NCBI GenBank assembly: GCA_940337035.1
Contig: CALNHX010003531.1
Location: forward strand, 83,691 to 147,690
DNA: 64,000 nt
Source: Agriotes lineatus
Taxonomy: Eukaryota > Arthropoda > Insecta > Coleoptera > Elateridae
Direction: 5' to 3'
Below, one piece after another: positions 11,408-23,417 of the stretch (position 1 is the first letter of the stretch; every line of letters begins with the position of its first letter). The notes under the pieces are model-generated. The model had not been told where the DNA came from, searched no databases, and saw nothing but the letters and a program-made list of their open reading frames with translations. A program made the position numbers and the translations under genes.

Positions 11408-12997
11408 GTTTCATCCTTATCGCTGCCTTCCAATCGAATTATGCCATCAGAACTATTAGAAACTATTTTCGAGATTGACTTGAATTTGATGTTAAATAAA
11501 TAAGATAACCGCTAGGAGTGCGCATCGACAAAAATATGACATCAATATCTATCAAACTGTCGCTATCAGATATACTTTTACGAGACATATAGATATAGTG
11601 AGAGGTATGAATGCTTAAAAAACCCCTGAATTAGAACTGAATGGAACAAAACTTTGGAAACTTGAAGCTAAATGTCTTTAATGCTACTTAACCTTCCTGT
11701 TGCAAAGCACGGTGTTGAAATTTCCTTCTAGAAATAATTATATATGCTATTGCTGCTTCTTCTTCGTACCTTCGAACCTTCAGAAGCAAACCCACTTCGG
11801 TACAGCCAGTAGCCCTTGAAGTTAGCAACAAGTGAAAGTGCGTGAAAGCGGGCGCTCAAAGATTACATTACACCGAGCATGGTCAATAATTAAAGACCTG
11901 TCATACCCATGTTATTTTGGGTCGGTAAAAACGTTGCACAAGCGCCATCAATTTCTATAAACCTGAAAGCCCCTAATAAAACTTTTTTAAACAAGTTTCC
12001 AACTATCTCTGCCTCTATATTTTATAAAAATAAAGCAATAAAAAGTAGGAAGCGAGTTCCATCCGCGAAGATAATGACGGAAGCGCCCTTGTGGTTACAA
12101 GCCCGCAATCAGGCGGCTGCCTAAAAACGCGCCGTTAATCCCCAAAAAAGTGCTTACTTTTTAAAAGCCGCTTTTTGTAATTCGCGAATTTTATTTATGC
12201 GCGCGAGGCGAACAATCGCGGCTTCAAGACGTCCGCCCTCAGTGTCGGTCAGCTGGAGGCCTAATAAATGCCCCGAGCTGTCGACGAATAGGAGGCCTTA
12301 GGAATTCTTGCAACTCGAATTAAATTAGAAGGACTGATGGCTGCATTTTAAATTCTTCATTATGGTTATAACGGGAGATAAATTGGATGGAAGTAGTTAG
12401 GGTGGTTATTCAGTTAGCGCTGACGTTGGCTGCGCAGCAAGTATTTGATTTATAGAGTTTTTTGTCCGAATGAGAAAGGCGAATGCTTGCTATATTAGGT
12501 TTAACGGCCAGTAATTTGCCTACGACGACCATCATTAGTCGTAAAAAATAAATGAGTTTAATGGGTCTCAAGCTCGTCACAATAGTCTTGATAACGCAGA
12601 TAATCAACAAAGATCGATATCTTGTAATAATTTCAGGAATACTACGTAAATTCCTATAATAGTGTTTCAGATCGATAATTATTAATGTATTAAATATAGA
12701 ATAGTCATTGGGTGGGTTACTTTGATGTAATTTCCATATAAGGTCCAAAGATTTTTTTAAGGAAAATTCGAGTGGAAACTATTTCGTAGAATTTTATTGA
12801 GCCAGTAATTTTTCAAACAGGGTTGTTAGTGAATGCAAGAAAGGTACGGATGGGTACAAGAGGTTCGTGCCTTTTTGATAAACGACGAGGAGAGTTCTAG
12901 GGTTTACAACGAGGAGGGAATTGTAGTCTTCATAGAGTCTGCAGTGTCAAGAAAATCAGTGACTTTTCCAAGGTAGATTTGTTTGCTGCAAATGACT
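11408..12997. other. No recognised gene; GC-richer block at 12130-12340
   Basis: Mostly AT-rich. 12130-12340 is a compact GC-richer block (around GCGCGAGGCGAACAATCGCG) between AT-rich flanks, similar in texture to 3470-3920 and 52130-53380. Candidate ORFs at 11909-12124 (plus) and 12410-12748 (minus, 112 residues, hydrophobic and basic) have no recognisable domain. Confidence 0.4.
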
Positions 12998-14047
12998 TGT
13001 AATGAACACTTACTGTTCTGGAAATTTATTAATTTAATTACTCTACTTTTGCCTCGGGTATGCTCAGATGCCCATGGGTTTGTTCTCTCAAATGTATAAA
13101 TACAAGAATAAACATTTTAGGAATAAATTGTACAATGTTTCTAACTACAAAATATTAAACAGTATATAGAACTATAACAGAAAATTTCCTCTGGTAAACG
13201 CTCTCGACCGATGCTGCCTAGCGGTCGACCACCCATTATACACGTCGGTTCTTCTCAGTTGCTCCCCTGGATGCTCGCAAAGAAAGTTCGGATGAGGTAG
13301 CTCCGATGCACTTGAACTAGAAACCATCGGTCTGAAATTAGCGCTATGAATGGCGCCGAAAGTGGGGATTGTTTACGATTTTTATGTGCGGGCCAATTCA
13401 ATAAGACAACGAATTTTATAGTACTAGTGACGCGTCTAATTAGGGTGTTAATCTATGCAGGCCGCGGGGCTTCCTTGAATATAAGTTTGGGTCACCAAAA
13501 ATTACTTAAACAGGAAATTTGCAGTTAGAGCGAAGTACGCCATCTCACTGCTGTGTTCCCCAGCGAGCGCTGGAGAATCGCTTGTGCTCTCGTGCCTCGA
13601 CCGGCGAAGTACAATCCGCTTTCGTAGGATTATTAGGAAGGCATCGTCGGATCAATCGCGTTCTTGCTACAGGTATGCTAGTGATTTATTGAGAGCTTTG
13701 GTTATGGATTATGGTCAAGTAGACGTAGTGGATGCCGGATGAGGAATTTAGGTTAACAAAATATTCTACGAGGCGGGTGCTCATCACAAAGTAAAACTAG
13801 ACCTAGAGTTGGAAGTCAGGATTAGGATCTGAAGTCTCAAGTGACTGAAATGGGTGCGGAATTTCTTTTTATACTTTTTGGTCCTCGTTATCGGTGCAGT
13901 CGCTCCAGGTACAATTGAACAGAGGCGGCGCTGTGCTTGCTTGTACGAGACTCTGTGCACCGCTGGTGTGTCTTCTTATCTTCTGTTCGAGCGCTAGGGC
14001 GATGTAAAAGCAGATTTACTGAATTTGATACTGGCGCTAACGTTACA
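12998..14047 (-). mobile_element. Solo LTR, same family (copy 2)
   Basis: A 1050-bp solo LTR. The plus strand starts TGTAATGAACAC and ends CTGGCGCTAACGTTACA, matching the termini of the complete element at 27885-32654. A perfect 4-bp duplication, GACT, flanks it (12994-12997 and 14048-14051). A TATA box lies on the minus strand at 13866-13873 (TATAAAAA), about 175 bp inside the sense start. The interior is more diverged and about 500 bp shorter than the other copies, so this is an older or different subfamily. Confidence 0.85.
13866..13873 (-). promoter_or_regulatory. TATA box of solo LTR copy 2
   Basis: TATAAAAA on the minus strand, in the position equivalent to the TATA boxes of the other copies. 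Confidence 0.55.
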
Positions 14048-14051
14048 GACT

Positions 14052-14693
14052 AAACCATTGCCTCTATGATTTTTGTTATTGGAATGAAAGAGTTTACTCT
14101 GTTAGTCGTTATGTGATACGGCATAAATTTGCATTATTTAAAATTAAAACTTCAAAGTAATCTGTCGGGAATTTAAGGGTGGAAATAGGAAAACAACATT
14201 TTGCTTAAACAGAAAGTAAAAAACGATTAAATAGGCTTACTCTATACTTTATTCGAAAAAGGTAAAGTAAAAATTTAGCGAATTTCATTGTAATTTTATG
14301 ATTTTAGAATCAAGGGGAGTTGCATTTTAACAGAAGCTATTCTTTGAAGTAGATTCTGAGTACCGGAGTTGTTGCTTCATCTCTTGATCACATGGATTTG
14401 GTATATTCCAGCCTGTCTATTATAAAGAAGCAAGGATGTTTCATATCCTCTGATAAAAAACTGTTAATCAAATAGATCATGTACTCGCGGAAGCAAAACT
14501 TCAAAATAGATTCAAGATGTTAGAAGTTATAGTGGAGCTGATTGTGATAGTGGCCATCTCTTGGTGAGAGCGAAATTCAGCCAAATAATACGAAGATAAA
14601 AACAGTAGATACAGAAAGATCGTTAAAATATGCCAGTCATAAGTTATTACAGGAAGACATAGCTAAGGGATATAAAGATGAAATCGGTAAACT
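14052..14693. other. AT-rich spacer between two solo LTRs
   Basis: I see nothing in this 640-bp stretch beyond AT-rich sequence. Confidence 0.5.
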
Positions 14694-14902
14694 ATTGTGT
14701 AACGCTAGCTCCCGTTTCAATTTGATTAATTCAATATTAAATAATATATGCAAATTGAAACGTCGCCGACCTTTAGCGTTATCAAGAACCCGGCGTGTCC
14801 CAGGAAGATAAGATAGCGCAGACCGAAGTTCCGCCCGTGATAACAGCGCGAACAAAGGCGAACCGTGCGCCGTTCCTCCCCACCTAATAGCTTTACAAAG
14901 CA

Positions 14903-14910
14903 TATAAAAG
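14903..14910 (+). promoter_or_regulatory. TATA box of solo LTR copy 3
   Basis: TATAAAAG, 205 bp inside the LTR, the same spacing as in copy 1 and the complete copy. Confidence 0.65.
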
Positions 14911-15058
14911 GACTTGCACGGCTCATTTAGAGAGATTACAGATTTTTCTTCCAGCATTCATTCCAGCAAACACCTAGTTCCCGATTATCCCCCCCCCCTC
15001 AGTCCTTCATTCTGTCCGGTCCAGAAAGTTTATCCGTCGACTCTGCCCGTACCTAGGA

Positions 15059-15420
15059 AATCCTGATAGCTAGTTCAATTTAGTGGTTCCGCAGGAACGT
15101 CTGAAACGCCAGCTAAATTATCCTGTAAAATTCCTGACAGCTAGTTCAATTCAGTGGTTCTGTGAAGACGTCTGAAACGCCAGCTAATTATCCTGTAAAA
15201 TTCCTGACAGCTAGTTCAATTCAGTGGTTCTGTGAAGACGTCTGAAACGCCAGCTAATTATCCTGTAAAATTCCTGACAGCTAGTTCAATTCAGTGGTCC
15301 TGTGAAGACGTCTGAAACGCCAACTAATTACCTTGTAAAATTCCTGACAGCTAGTTCAATTCAGTGGTTCTGTGAAGACGTCTGAAACGCCAGCTAAATT
15401 TCCCTGTGAAAATCCTGTAC
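15059..15420. repeat. 70-bp tandem repeat, five copies
   Basis: The block TAGTTCAATTCAGTGGTTC recurs at 15071, 15142, 15212, 15282 and 15352. The period is 71 bp once and then 70 bp. Units two to five are nearly identical; the first is more diverged. It lies downstream of the TATA box in the leader part of solo LTR copy 3. Confidence 0.93.
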
Positions 15421-15886
15421 CGAAAACCGTTTGTAAATCAGTAATAACTAACGTAATATTTGAATCCCAGCTCCCTTGCATTTTAAATTTGGCGCCTTGC
15501 TATTCAAGCAGAATTAGAAGTTCCAAGCTATCTAATTAGAGTTTACCTGTGTTAATCCCTGAGAATTGCAGCGGACCGCACCGACATCCTCGCCAGAGAT
15601 TTCACCTGGTTGCTAACCTCGAAAATCCTGTCGATTTGATAAATAGACTTACAAGCGAAGTCCCGCCGTGCGGCGAATTCCACGGAGTATTTTAACAACA
15701 AACTGTAGCTGCACAAATAGGGCGAGAACTCGCGTTAACAGTTTTAATTTGTTATTTGTTTACAGAAACCAGAATCCGCAGATCGGCGAATTTGACAGAC
15801 TGCCCGGCGCGGCGTCGCCATCAGCGCGCAGCTCGACACTAGAGTCCCTGTATATAAAAGAGTTGGGACATGTAGGGTGACCTGTT

Positions 15887-16010
15887 TTGGATCCACAAAC
15901 CATGGAGTACCTGAGTTTTGTCGATTTTAAATTTTATGCATACTTCTTTCAACTAAAACAAATTAAATATATGGTTACTACATCACATTGTCCTTGATTT
16001 GTGGATCCAA
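15887..16010. mobile_element. 124-bp inverted-repeat insertion nested in solo LTR copy 3
   Basis: A perfect 13-bp inverted repeat, TTGGATCCACAAA (15887-15899) and TTTGTGGATCCAA (15998-16010), encloses AT-rich sequence. The other LTR copies lack the block, which supports an insertion. No clean target duplication was seen. Confidence 0.5.
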
Positions 16011-16254
16011 TGACTCAACTCTTAGTACATATAGGAACTCTACTCGACACCGAACGAGAGCGCCGACAATCTCCGACGCTTCCGAAGCACAGCGCCTACG
16101 ACGTCAGCAGATACTCCCAGCACGGATGTGACGCTGGTTGCAGCGACCACAGGAACCAGCAACGTTATTTCCTTACACGAATGTCAATGTTGTTCAATAT
16201 ACATATCATTTATTTAATTACACGAATATTTAATTATGTACTATAGTTATACAA

Positions 16255-16260
16255 AATAAA
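16255..16260 (+). promoter_or_regulatory. Polyadenylation signal of solo LTR copy 3
   Basis: AATAAA about 140 bp before the LTR end, within a segment conserved in the complete copy (AATAAA at 28037-28042 on the minus strand). Confidence 0.55.
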
Positions 16261-16479
16261 TTGTTATACAGGATACTCCGTTGGTGTTTGTTTATTTATG
16301 GTATATCTGAGCGAACGATTGAATCTAGCTCCGATTTATGAGCTATCCCGTGGTAAATAAATATTACAACCCTTATAAGCAGGGGCGAATATTACAATTG
16401 GACGAGTTAAGAAACAAACAAGATGGTGTCTAACTATGTGCAGTGGGAAAAATAGAAAAAACTAATCCCTAAAGCAGTA

Positions 16480-18115
16480 AAAGCAATAGAAAAGTAAAAG
16501 TGGAAAGAAGAACGAGTTGTTGGATGAAGTTTGTAAATGCGCCATAAAAAGGAGAAATGAAGCAAAATAAAAAATTTTGCGAGAAAATGGAAAACCTTAC
16601 AAGGAAAACTACCAGGAAAGAAGAAGACATGCAAAAAGGATGTGTAGGGAAAAGAAGCGAAAACTTGCAAAAGAAAAATTGGAGAGAATTGAAGGGAATT
16701 TTAGTAACAAGAAAGTAATGAGATTTTATAAAGATGTCAAGCAATAGAGGAAGTGCCGTTATAAAACAGCAAAATAATAATAAGAGTACTGCGGAAAATG
16801 ATATATTGCCAGAATTAATTAAACAAGGAGGCGAAAAGTTACATAAACTGCTGCACAACTTTATTCTCAGAATTTGGACAGAAAGACCAATGCCAGAGAG
16901 ATGGAATATATCAATTTTGGTACCTGTACATAAAGAAGAAGCGTAATCCTATGGGAACATTATAGAGAGATTACCTTACTGGGCGTTATCTACAATATTT
17001 TAGCTAGTTGTCTAAAAAAACGATTAAAAAACCATGCAGAAAATATAATAGGTGACTCTCAGTACGGTTTTCGGCAGAATAGATCTGTCAGTGATCAAAT
17101 ATTAACATTGAAGCAAATCCTAGCCAATAGCTATGAACATAATCTGGCTGTCCACACAATTTTCATAGATTTTAAGCAGTCTTATGATACAGTGAGTAGA
17201 AAACAGTTATGTCAAACCATGATCGACCTAGGAGTATCAATAAAATTAGTGGATTTAACGCAAATGACTATGGATAATACAAAAATCAAATGGGGGTACA
17301 TGGAGCTGTTTCGGAGCATTTTATGGTAAACCGAGAGACACATGCAACAATAAATTGTCCACCATAGGTATCTGTGTTTAGCATATGCCAATTATCTAGT
17401 GATTATAGCAAGAACGAAACAAGAACTGGAAGACGTTCTAAGAAGACTAGAAAAAGCAGCAAGAAAAAAACTAGTGATTAACGAAAAAACTATTTACATA
17501 GTTATGAGAGGGGGAAGTGCTGCAATAGCAGAAGATTTAGTGATAAACAGTGCTATGCATGAGAGAAGGTATGATCTTAGAAGAGTGAAATACAGAACCT
17601 CGTTATTACAATGTAAAATAAAAATGACGAAACATCAGAGATAAAAAAAGATAATAAGGGGCAGCAGGAATGTGGGAGCCTTTCAAGTCATTTTAGAATC
17701 CAAGGAAATATCATGGAATGCAAAAGTGCAAATATACAAAACCATGGTCAGACCGGTGGTTTTATATGGTTGCAAGATGTGGGTCTTGAACAAGAGTGCA
17801 GAAAGTCGAATAGAAATATGAAAAAAAAATCTTGAAGAAAATTTATGGAGGAACAAGACTGAATCGTCTATGGAAAATGCAAACCAAACATGAAATAATG
17901 GAACTGTATAATAAGCCAGGTATTACAGTTGCAGTGAAGTCTTATATAATCCGATGGCTGGGACATGTATCCAGACCATCAGAAAAACCTGCGACAAAGA
18001 AGCAATTAGAAGGTGGAATAACATGAAAGAAAAGGAGACGAAGACCAAAGAACAACATAATGTGCAAAAGGACCTACTGCAGCTGAAAAAAAATTGGTAA
18101 GAAAAGGCATAGTTT
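16480..18115 (+). pseudogene. Decayed non-LTR retrotransposon reverse transcriptase
   Basis: Successive plus-strand frames read as an RT broken by several frameshifts and stops. 16734-16946 carries the region before the palm (ILPELIKQGGEKLHKLLH). 17040-17330 has the fingers/palm signature (SQYGFRQNRS, then FIDFKQSYDTV, motif A). 17380-17644 holds motif C, where the catalytic YADD appears as YANY, so one catalytic Asp is lost. 17690-18080 is the C-terminal part with VRPVVLYGCKMW and IIRWLGHVSR. The type resembles the endonuclease-RT elements common in insect genomes; I cannot fix the clade. No endonuclease domain is visible upstream. The copy is dead. Confidence 0.8.
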
Positions 18116-18894
18116 GTATTTGGAGGAATAGAAACCGGGTTTTATATGTATTCTTAGTTGTCTGTGTATTTCATTAAGTTACTAGTAATTTGATGTAAGG
18201 TAATTGCAAATTCTTCAGCTGAGCACTAGGGAATGAACTTTATGAACACTGCTGATTGGATTATGGTAACAGGTAATATCGCACCGTGATTTTTTCAATC
18301 GGAATGCATCATAGATTCCTATTGAACCGTATCCATTTAAACCCTGAAAAGAGTTTAAATGCATAGTTTGTTCATTAGCTAGTCAGTACCATTAATTTGT
18401 TGAAATTAATAATTCATAACGTGGATTAAATATATCAACAATTAAATAGCCCAGCTACAGTTATTTCTTAAATTTATTGCATTGTCAAATATGTGGAATC
18501 TGAGAGATGCGAGATTATTATTTTCTTTGGAGTGTAAAAGCTAAATCACTGATATATTAAACATTTTCGTTATCGTTGAACTTATAGTAAAAATTGAATT
18601 TGAGGGCTGCATTGAACAACTACATCTCCCTGTGATAAAAGCTATCACTAAAATTACCAACTCTATCGATAAGTATGTAATCCGAATGAATAAGCTTATC
18701 ACTAGTATAATTAAATGAATTTTTCGGTTTTAGGAAACATGTAAGCCCAGAATTGATAATCGTTTTGCGAATCTTGTGCATGATGCATATTTTAAAACTA
18801 TAACTTCACAATTTTCCTGGATTTGTATATTAAAAAATTTGGTGTTTTCGCCATTTGTTCAGAAAAGCATGGCTGCACCAAATTTTGTTTTATA
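18116..18894. other. AT-rich non-coding DNA
   Basis: No gene, tandem array or transposon terminus is recognised. The short ORF at 18776-19009 runs across the left end of the Mutator-like element and is not credible. Confidence 0.45.
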
Positions 18895-18902
18895 TATTCA
18901 AT

Positions 18903-18986
18903 CGGAGCCGGACATTTGGGCGCGGCTTTTTGGGCGCGAAGACACTTGGGCGCAGGGCCACTTGGGCGCGAGACATTTGGATGCGA
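18903..18986. repeat. Left terminal inverted repeat of the MULE
   Basis: About five degenerate units of roughly 15-17 bp, each containing TTGGGCGCG or a near variant. The right terminus carries the same unit in reverse orientation. Confidence 0.7.
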
Positions 18987-19247
18987 AGAAATTAATTAAA
19001 GTGTATTAGTATTAGCTAGCTTTACTCTTAATAGGTCTTATTTTAAATAACGAAAATTACCTAAAGCACATCCAAGGAGGTGGCGGGTGGCAAAAATTTA
19101 GTATAGAAATATTAATTGTCGAAAATTCGAATTTTATTAATACAAGTAGGTTCGACGAAAACAAGTTACAAATTTTAACTTTCCGGTAAATACTAACAAA
19201 TCGTTTGCGGAGATTATTACAGTAAAATAATAAGTAACAAAGAATAC

Positions 19248-19595
19248 ATGAATAGAGTTTGGGTACAAACAGAGCTATCAATGAACCATCCAACGATTTG
19301 GAGGTTCATCGACAGCCTGAAAACTGTTCAACGAGGAAGATATGTTGCTTATGAACTTGCGGGAAATAAACCAACTCAAATAAAACAAAAATATATCCAG
19401 GCTGATAGAAGAATAAAAAAATTGGTTGAAGATTATAATAATCAATATAATCATGTAGACGGCGCAAACAATAGAAACATTGTAAAATTTTTATGGGGCA
19501 TTTCGTACAATTGCGTGGATGCTTCTTGTTTATATTTTAAAAAAATTAAGAATAATATGTATTATAATGGTAAAAATGGCAAGAAGAAATTTTGA
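19248..19595 (+). pseudogene. C-terminal part of a MULE-type transposase
   Basis: 115 residues from an ATG at 19248. The N-terminal segment NHPTIWRFIDSLKTVQ, followed by a basic helix (KQKYIQADRRIKKLVEDY), matches the tail that follows the catalytic domain in insect Mutator-like/FLYWCH transposase proteins, as I know that family. The catalytic domain and any FLYWCH finger are absent upstream within the element. What remains is a fragment; the ATG is probably not an original start. Its place between inverted termini with an 8-bp duplication supports the assignment. Confidence 0.55.
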
Positions 19596-20244
19596 TTATT
19601 AAAATTATTCTTTTTATATTATTATTTACTATCATTCTTATTTCTGCTCTTATCTTCAGTTAGTCGGTTCATAACATAACAAAAATAAAAATTGATTACT
19701 TTAAAATTTAACAGTTTATTGTTAAGTATTATCATTATAAACAAAACTCGATGTCGACTAGTTTCGGTCCAAACAGAACACATATTAGAAACATATTAAA
19801 CACTTGAAGCATCAATCGATTAAGTATGCGCATAGTATTATTCATTTACCAGTACAATAAATGTATTTCTATTTAAAATTATTTTCAACACTTAAGTATA
19901 TACATATAATCTATTTCCATCTTTATTTCAATTCAGAATTATTATTTCATATCTAACATACTGCCTTTTTATGTATTCAAAATTATTTCAAAACTTATCT
20001 AATATACTACCTTCTTTATTTCGATTCGGATTTATTTCAAAATTTATCTAATATAGGTACCAACACCTTATTTAAAATTAATCTCATAGAGGTTTCAATA
20101 AATAATTGGATTATTTTTTTAATATTGTTTGATTAATTACATTAACTTCTCAGGATAAATAATGATTTAATAAATATTTGTTCATTTATGCCAAATTTAA
20201 ATGATTCACACTTAATGTGTTCCTAAATCCCAACGTTGACCCTT

Positions 20245-20357
20245 TCTCGCGCCCAAGTGTCTCGCACTCAAGTGTCTGGCGCCCAAGTGTCCCCGCGCCC
20301 AAACGGCCGCGCCCAGACGGCCGCGCCAAAACGGCCGCTCCCAAATGCCCTAGACCG
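20245..20357. repeat. Right terminal inverted repeat of the MULE
   Basis: Six to seven degenerate units on CGCGCCCAAGTGTC / CGCGCCCAAACGGC, the reverse complement of the left terminus. It ends CCG, opposite CGG at the left end. Confidence 0.7.
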
Positions 20358-20365
20358 TATTCAAT

Positions 20366-22860
20366 AGATGTATTTTTACAACTTTGGCTTAGTAACCAAG
20401 CTCTATGGAATTTAGATGGGTCCCGCATTCGTACTTTTTGTGTTTTTAAGCGAGATTACTAGTACTTCTTCGTTAATGGCATCGTTAAAACTGTAACAGT
20501 ACGTTAAGTTGGCCCTTCATGTGGTTACTTTAAATTTGAATAATAATAGTTGCTCTATTTTACCGGTTAAATAGCTCAGTAAACATGGAACTCTATTAAT
20601 AGCACAGTTGGCAGCTATGTAAGATCACCATTTCCCAAACAAGAAGCTGGTCCGCCCCTGTAGCTAGGCGAAAGTAATTTCAAAATACTCCTTAAAAGAA
20701 ATCCAAGTTGCCTACACAAATGTATTGAAACACATATACAATTAAATTAATGCAAGCACAAATAGGATTTACTCCTAGAACGGCTAGTCATTCTTAGATA
20801 CACAAGTCCACTAACAAAAATAGATCTACGGGCCATATAGCTTGGGGCTACTTGCGTGGGCATTATAAATATACATAAACAACATTTCAACAATGGTGAA
20901 ATCAACGTTGAGATAATTGTCTTTAAAAATAAAACTGTCAGAATATCGTAAAAGACGGCTCTGCTTTAAAAACGATCCTGCGAAAATTCGGACGCGATTT
21001 ACGCACATATTCGTTTATGAAACACATTATTTCGCGATTGTGATATTTCTCACTGCGAAACGCACACCTTATCGCATTGAACTACAATAATTTATCATGC
21101 CGAATACCTTCCCGTCCTCAAAATCCCACTAGAGTAATCCAAACTTTGAACGGCGTGATGCGTGGAAGCTACCTGGCGCAATGATAGGCGAATTCCGGTT
21201 GCTAACAAGCTACTCAAAGACTGTTAAAGTGGCTTCTCTAAAATTCGGGCTCGATGAGACTCCATTCACATTTGGACGCCAAATTAAATGTACTCTACTT
21301 AGAACCACAGACATAAGATATAGAGTAACACAGTCACAATATCACAAAAGCACACACGTAACACAATGGTTGCTGCGGAAACATAAAAAGCGCTATCCAA
21401 CCTCGTAACCCAAATCCGGAGCAAGTTGAGTATTGTACCTTCAGATGCAAATGTCTAAAGCAACAGCTGCTACACCGCAAGGTAAAATGAGGTTACCAAC
21501 AAGACATAACAAAAAAATGCATATGGCCGTAAACACCACAGGCAAGGGATACTAGTTCCAATTTCAATGGGTGTCTCGTTCTTTAGGTCGTTGTAAAAAC
21601 CTTGACTTTTGGCACAACCCTTGTTTAGACAAATGTATCAAGGTCATCGTAAATAGAATTAAGAACAAAAGTGTCAGAGACCAGTGTTTCCATCGCTGCT
21701 GACTGTTGTAACCGCAGTAGACTAGGTATGCTACTGATTTCTTTGATTCTGTTGCAAACTTGGGTGGGAAAAGTGGAGGACGTAGTTCTAATAATTCTTC
21801 TCGCGCTTGCCCTGCATTTCTTAAAGGGGATAATATTTTCCACTATGCTGCGTATCGATTCTACTATGGTAGAAATTAGGGTTTAATCGTCCAACTAGTT
21901 TTTTAATGTAAATTTAGAAAGCTTCTGTTACTAAATTTCTAAAGTCAAAGACGTCAGTCTGGCTTTTATCGTCGCTATATGAAAAGTGATGTTCAATGTA
22001 CGTCGAATAATTTCAGTCAGTATTGTTAAGCTTCCCCTTGCTCTTATTGGAAAGTAATCATTGTCGTGTGGATCAGGAATTACTTTCTAAATTGTATGGG
22101 TAGCAATGATTTATGGCATTTATATACTCACATCTATAGTTGAAAGTTCTTCAGTAAGGCAGCTGAAATGTCTTGGTTGTTTGCTGTTGAGTAAGATTGG
22201 GGATTGGGTTAGCGTTTTCTAAGAATTTCTCAATCGTATTATCCCATGGAAAATTCTGAGATTATGTGGTTGGGAATTGAAAAAGGGAAAGATAACTGTG
22301 GAATTATGTATCAAAGATGTTCTTTATAGAGTTGCTTGCTATTTAGATAGTATAAGTAGATATTGGATATAGTCAGCCTTTGTAAGGTCAACAGCGTCAC
22401 TGCTGTTGCCTCAAGATTTGTGGTTAAGTAGTATCTCTATTTAACGATACTTATTGTCTACATATATATAGCAACACCTCCGCTCCCTTGCTTCTAATTG
22501 GCTGTTTCTATAAAAGGTTGTATATCTCTGAATTTAGTAATAATAGTTTTTCTTAACATATATTCTTTGATGACATAAAACATTAGGAGTGTTTGGACGT
22601 AAGTTGAAGTAGTTTCGGTAGATGGGCTGTGGGCCCGTTTAAGTTCTACTGTATTATATCAACCATTTTGTTCATCAAAGCTTGGTTCTATGTCTACATC
22701 AAATGTGGAGCGGCACTTTGAGTTTTGGTCACATCTGAATTTAAGTTCTAGATATCTGATGTTGTACTTTATTTGCAATTCGCGCAAATCTATTCATTAT
22801 AAAGCGTTACAAAATATGCTACAATCACAAACTCGAGAAACTGTAAGATAAGCCTGTTTA
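20366..22860. other. No recognised gene
   Basis: A 2.5-kb AT-rich stretch. Candidate ORFs (20826-21008 minus, 21181-21408 plus, 21625-21843 minus, 21671-21886 plus) are short, overlap in conflicting directions and show no domain. I see no terminal repeats. Confidence 0.4.
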
Positions 22861-23417
22861 AAGTGGTAATCAGGCAGGTGATGATGTGCGCTGTAGTAAC
22901 TTGGAACCTCACAAGAACGGAATAGCGGAGGGAAAATATCAAAGATTGCGAAAAGCGGGTAGCCACCGCACATCAGCCTCCGAAACCCGAAAGGGAGGCC
23001 ATGGGCCCTTATGAAGTGCCACGGCCAAGGAATAAGTAAATAAAACGTTGAGCTAAATGGAAATATACACTTCCTATAGTAAAAATTAATGCTTTGATGT
23101 CTGTAGTGGTATTAAAATGGCGTCGAAAAAAGTTCTTAGTGCCGTTGTGAAAGCTTTTTGCGTCTCATAATAAGGCGTGAACTAAAAACAGTACTTAGAT
23201 TGACTAATAATGGTTGTAAAACGCCTATTCGCGAATTCAAACAGAAAACTTGCTTATTGCAAGCTTTGGACTCTACCCACTGCGTCACCGAGTTGGTCCT
23301 TTTATTGTCGAGAACAAGAGACTGCATCTCCGTGTGACTAGGGTCTGTATTCTCAAGAAGATAGTGCATAAAGTCGCAGAAGTATCCAAGAATAATGGAA
23401 GAAAGGAATGCATATGC
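22861..23417 (+). other. 5' leader of the R1-clade element (boundary approximate)
   Basis: Composition shifts from AT-rich to GC-richer near 22861, with GCCTCCGAAACCCGAAAGGG near 22977. This style is common in R1-clade leaders. The ORF1 frame stays open back to 23250 but without an ATG before 23418. Confidence 0.45.

Larger units (their letters stand above)
14698..16396 (+). mobile_element. Solo LTR, same family, opposite orientation (copy 3)
   Basis: A 1699-bp solo LTR in the plus sense: starts TGTAACGCTAGC, ends GGCGAATATTACA. It is flanked by a perfect 4-bp duplication, ATTG (14694-14697 and 16397-16400). A TATA box is at 14903-14910 and AATAAA at 16255-16260, inside a block (TATACAAAATAAAT) shared with the complete copy. 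U3 would be only about 200 bp, and more than 1.3 kb would be transcribed leader. The LTR contains five copies of a 70-bp repeat and a small inverted-repeat insertion. Confidence 0.87.
18903..20357 (+). mobile_element. Mutator-like (MULE) DNA transposon, internally deleted
   Basis: The ends are inverted copies of a degenerate minisatellite built on TTGGGCGCG. The left end is 18903-18986, with units such as GACATTTGGGCGCGG and GACACTTGGGCGCA. The right end is 20245-20357, with the complement CGCGCCCAAGTGTC. An 8-bp duplication, TATTCAAT, flanks the element exactly (18895-18902 and 20358-20365), in the size range of Mutator-like elements. Between the ends is a short ORF resembling the C-terminus of insect MULE transposases. 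At 1455 bp it is far too short for a full transposase. Confidence 0.75.

Noticed and set aside
12410..12748. Minus-strand ORF of 112 residues as a host gene
   Set aside because: Low complexity, Ile/Leu/Lys-rich from AT-rich DNA; no motif or splice context.
15059..15420. CRISPR-like array
   Set aside because: The 70-bp units are contiguous tandem repeats without unique spacers, inside an LTR of a eukaryotic genome.
16469..16858. Minus-strand hydrophobic ORF of 129 residues
   Set aside because: Antisense to the A-rich region of a decayed RT; Phe/Leu-rich by composition.
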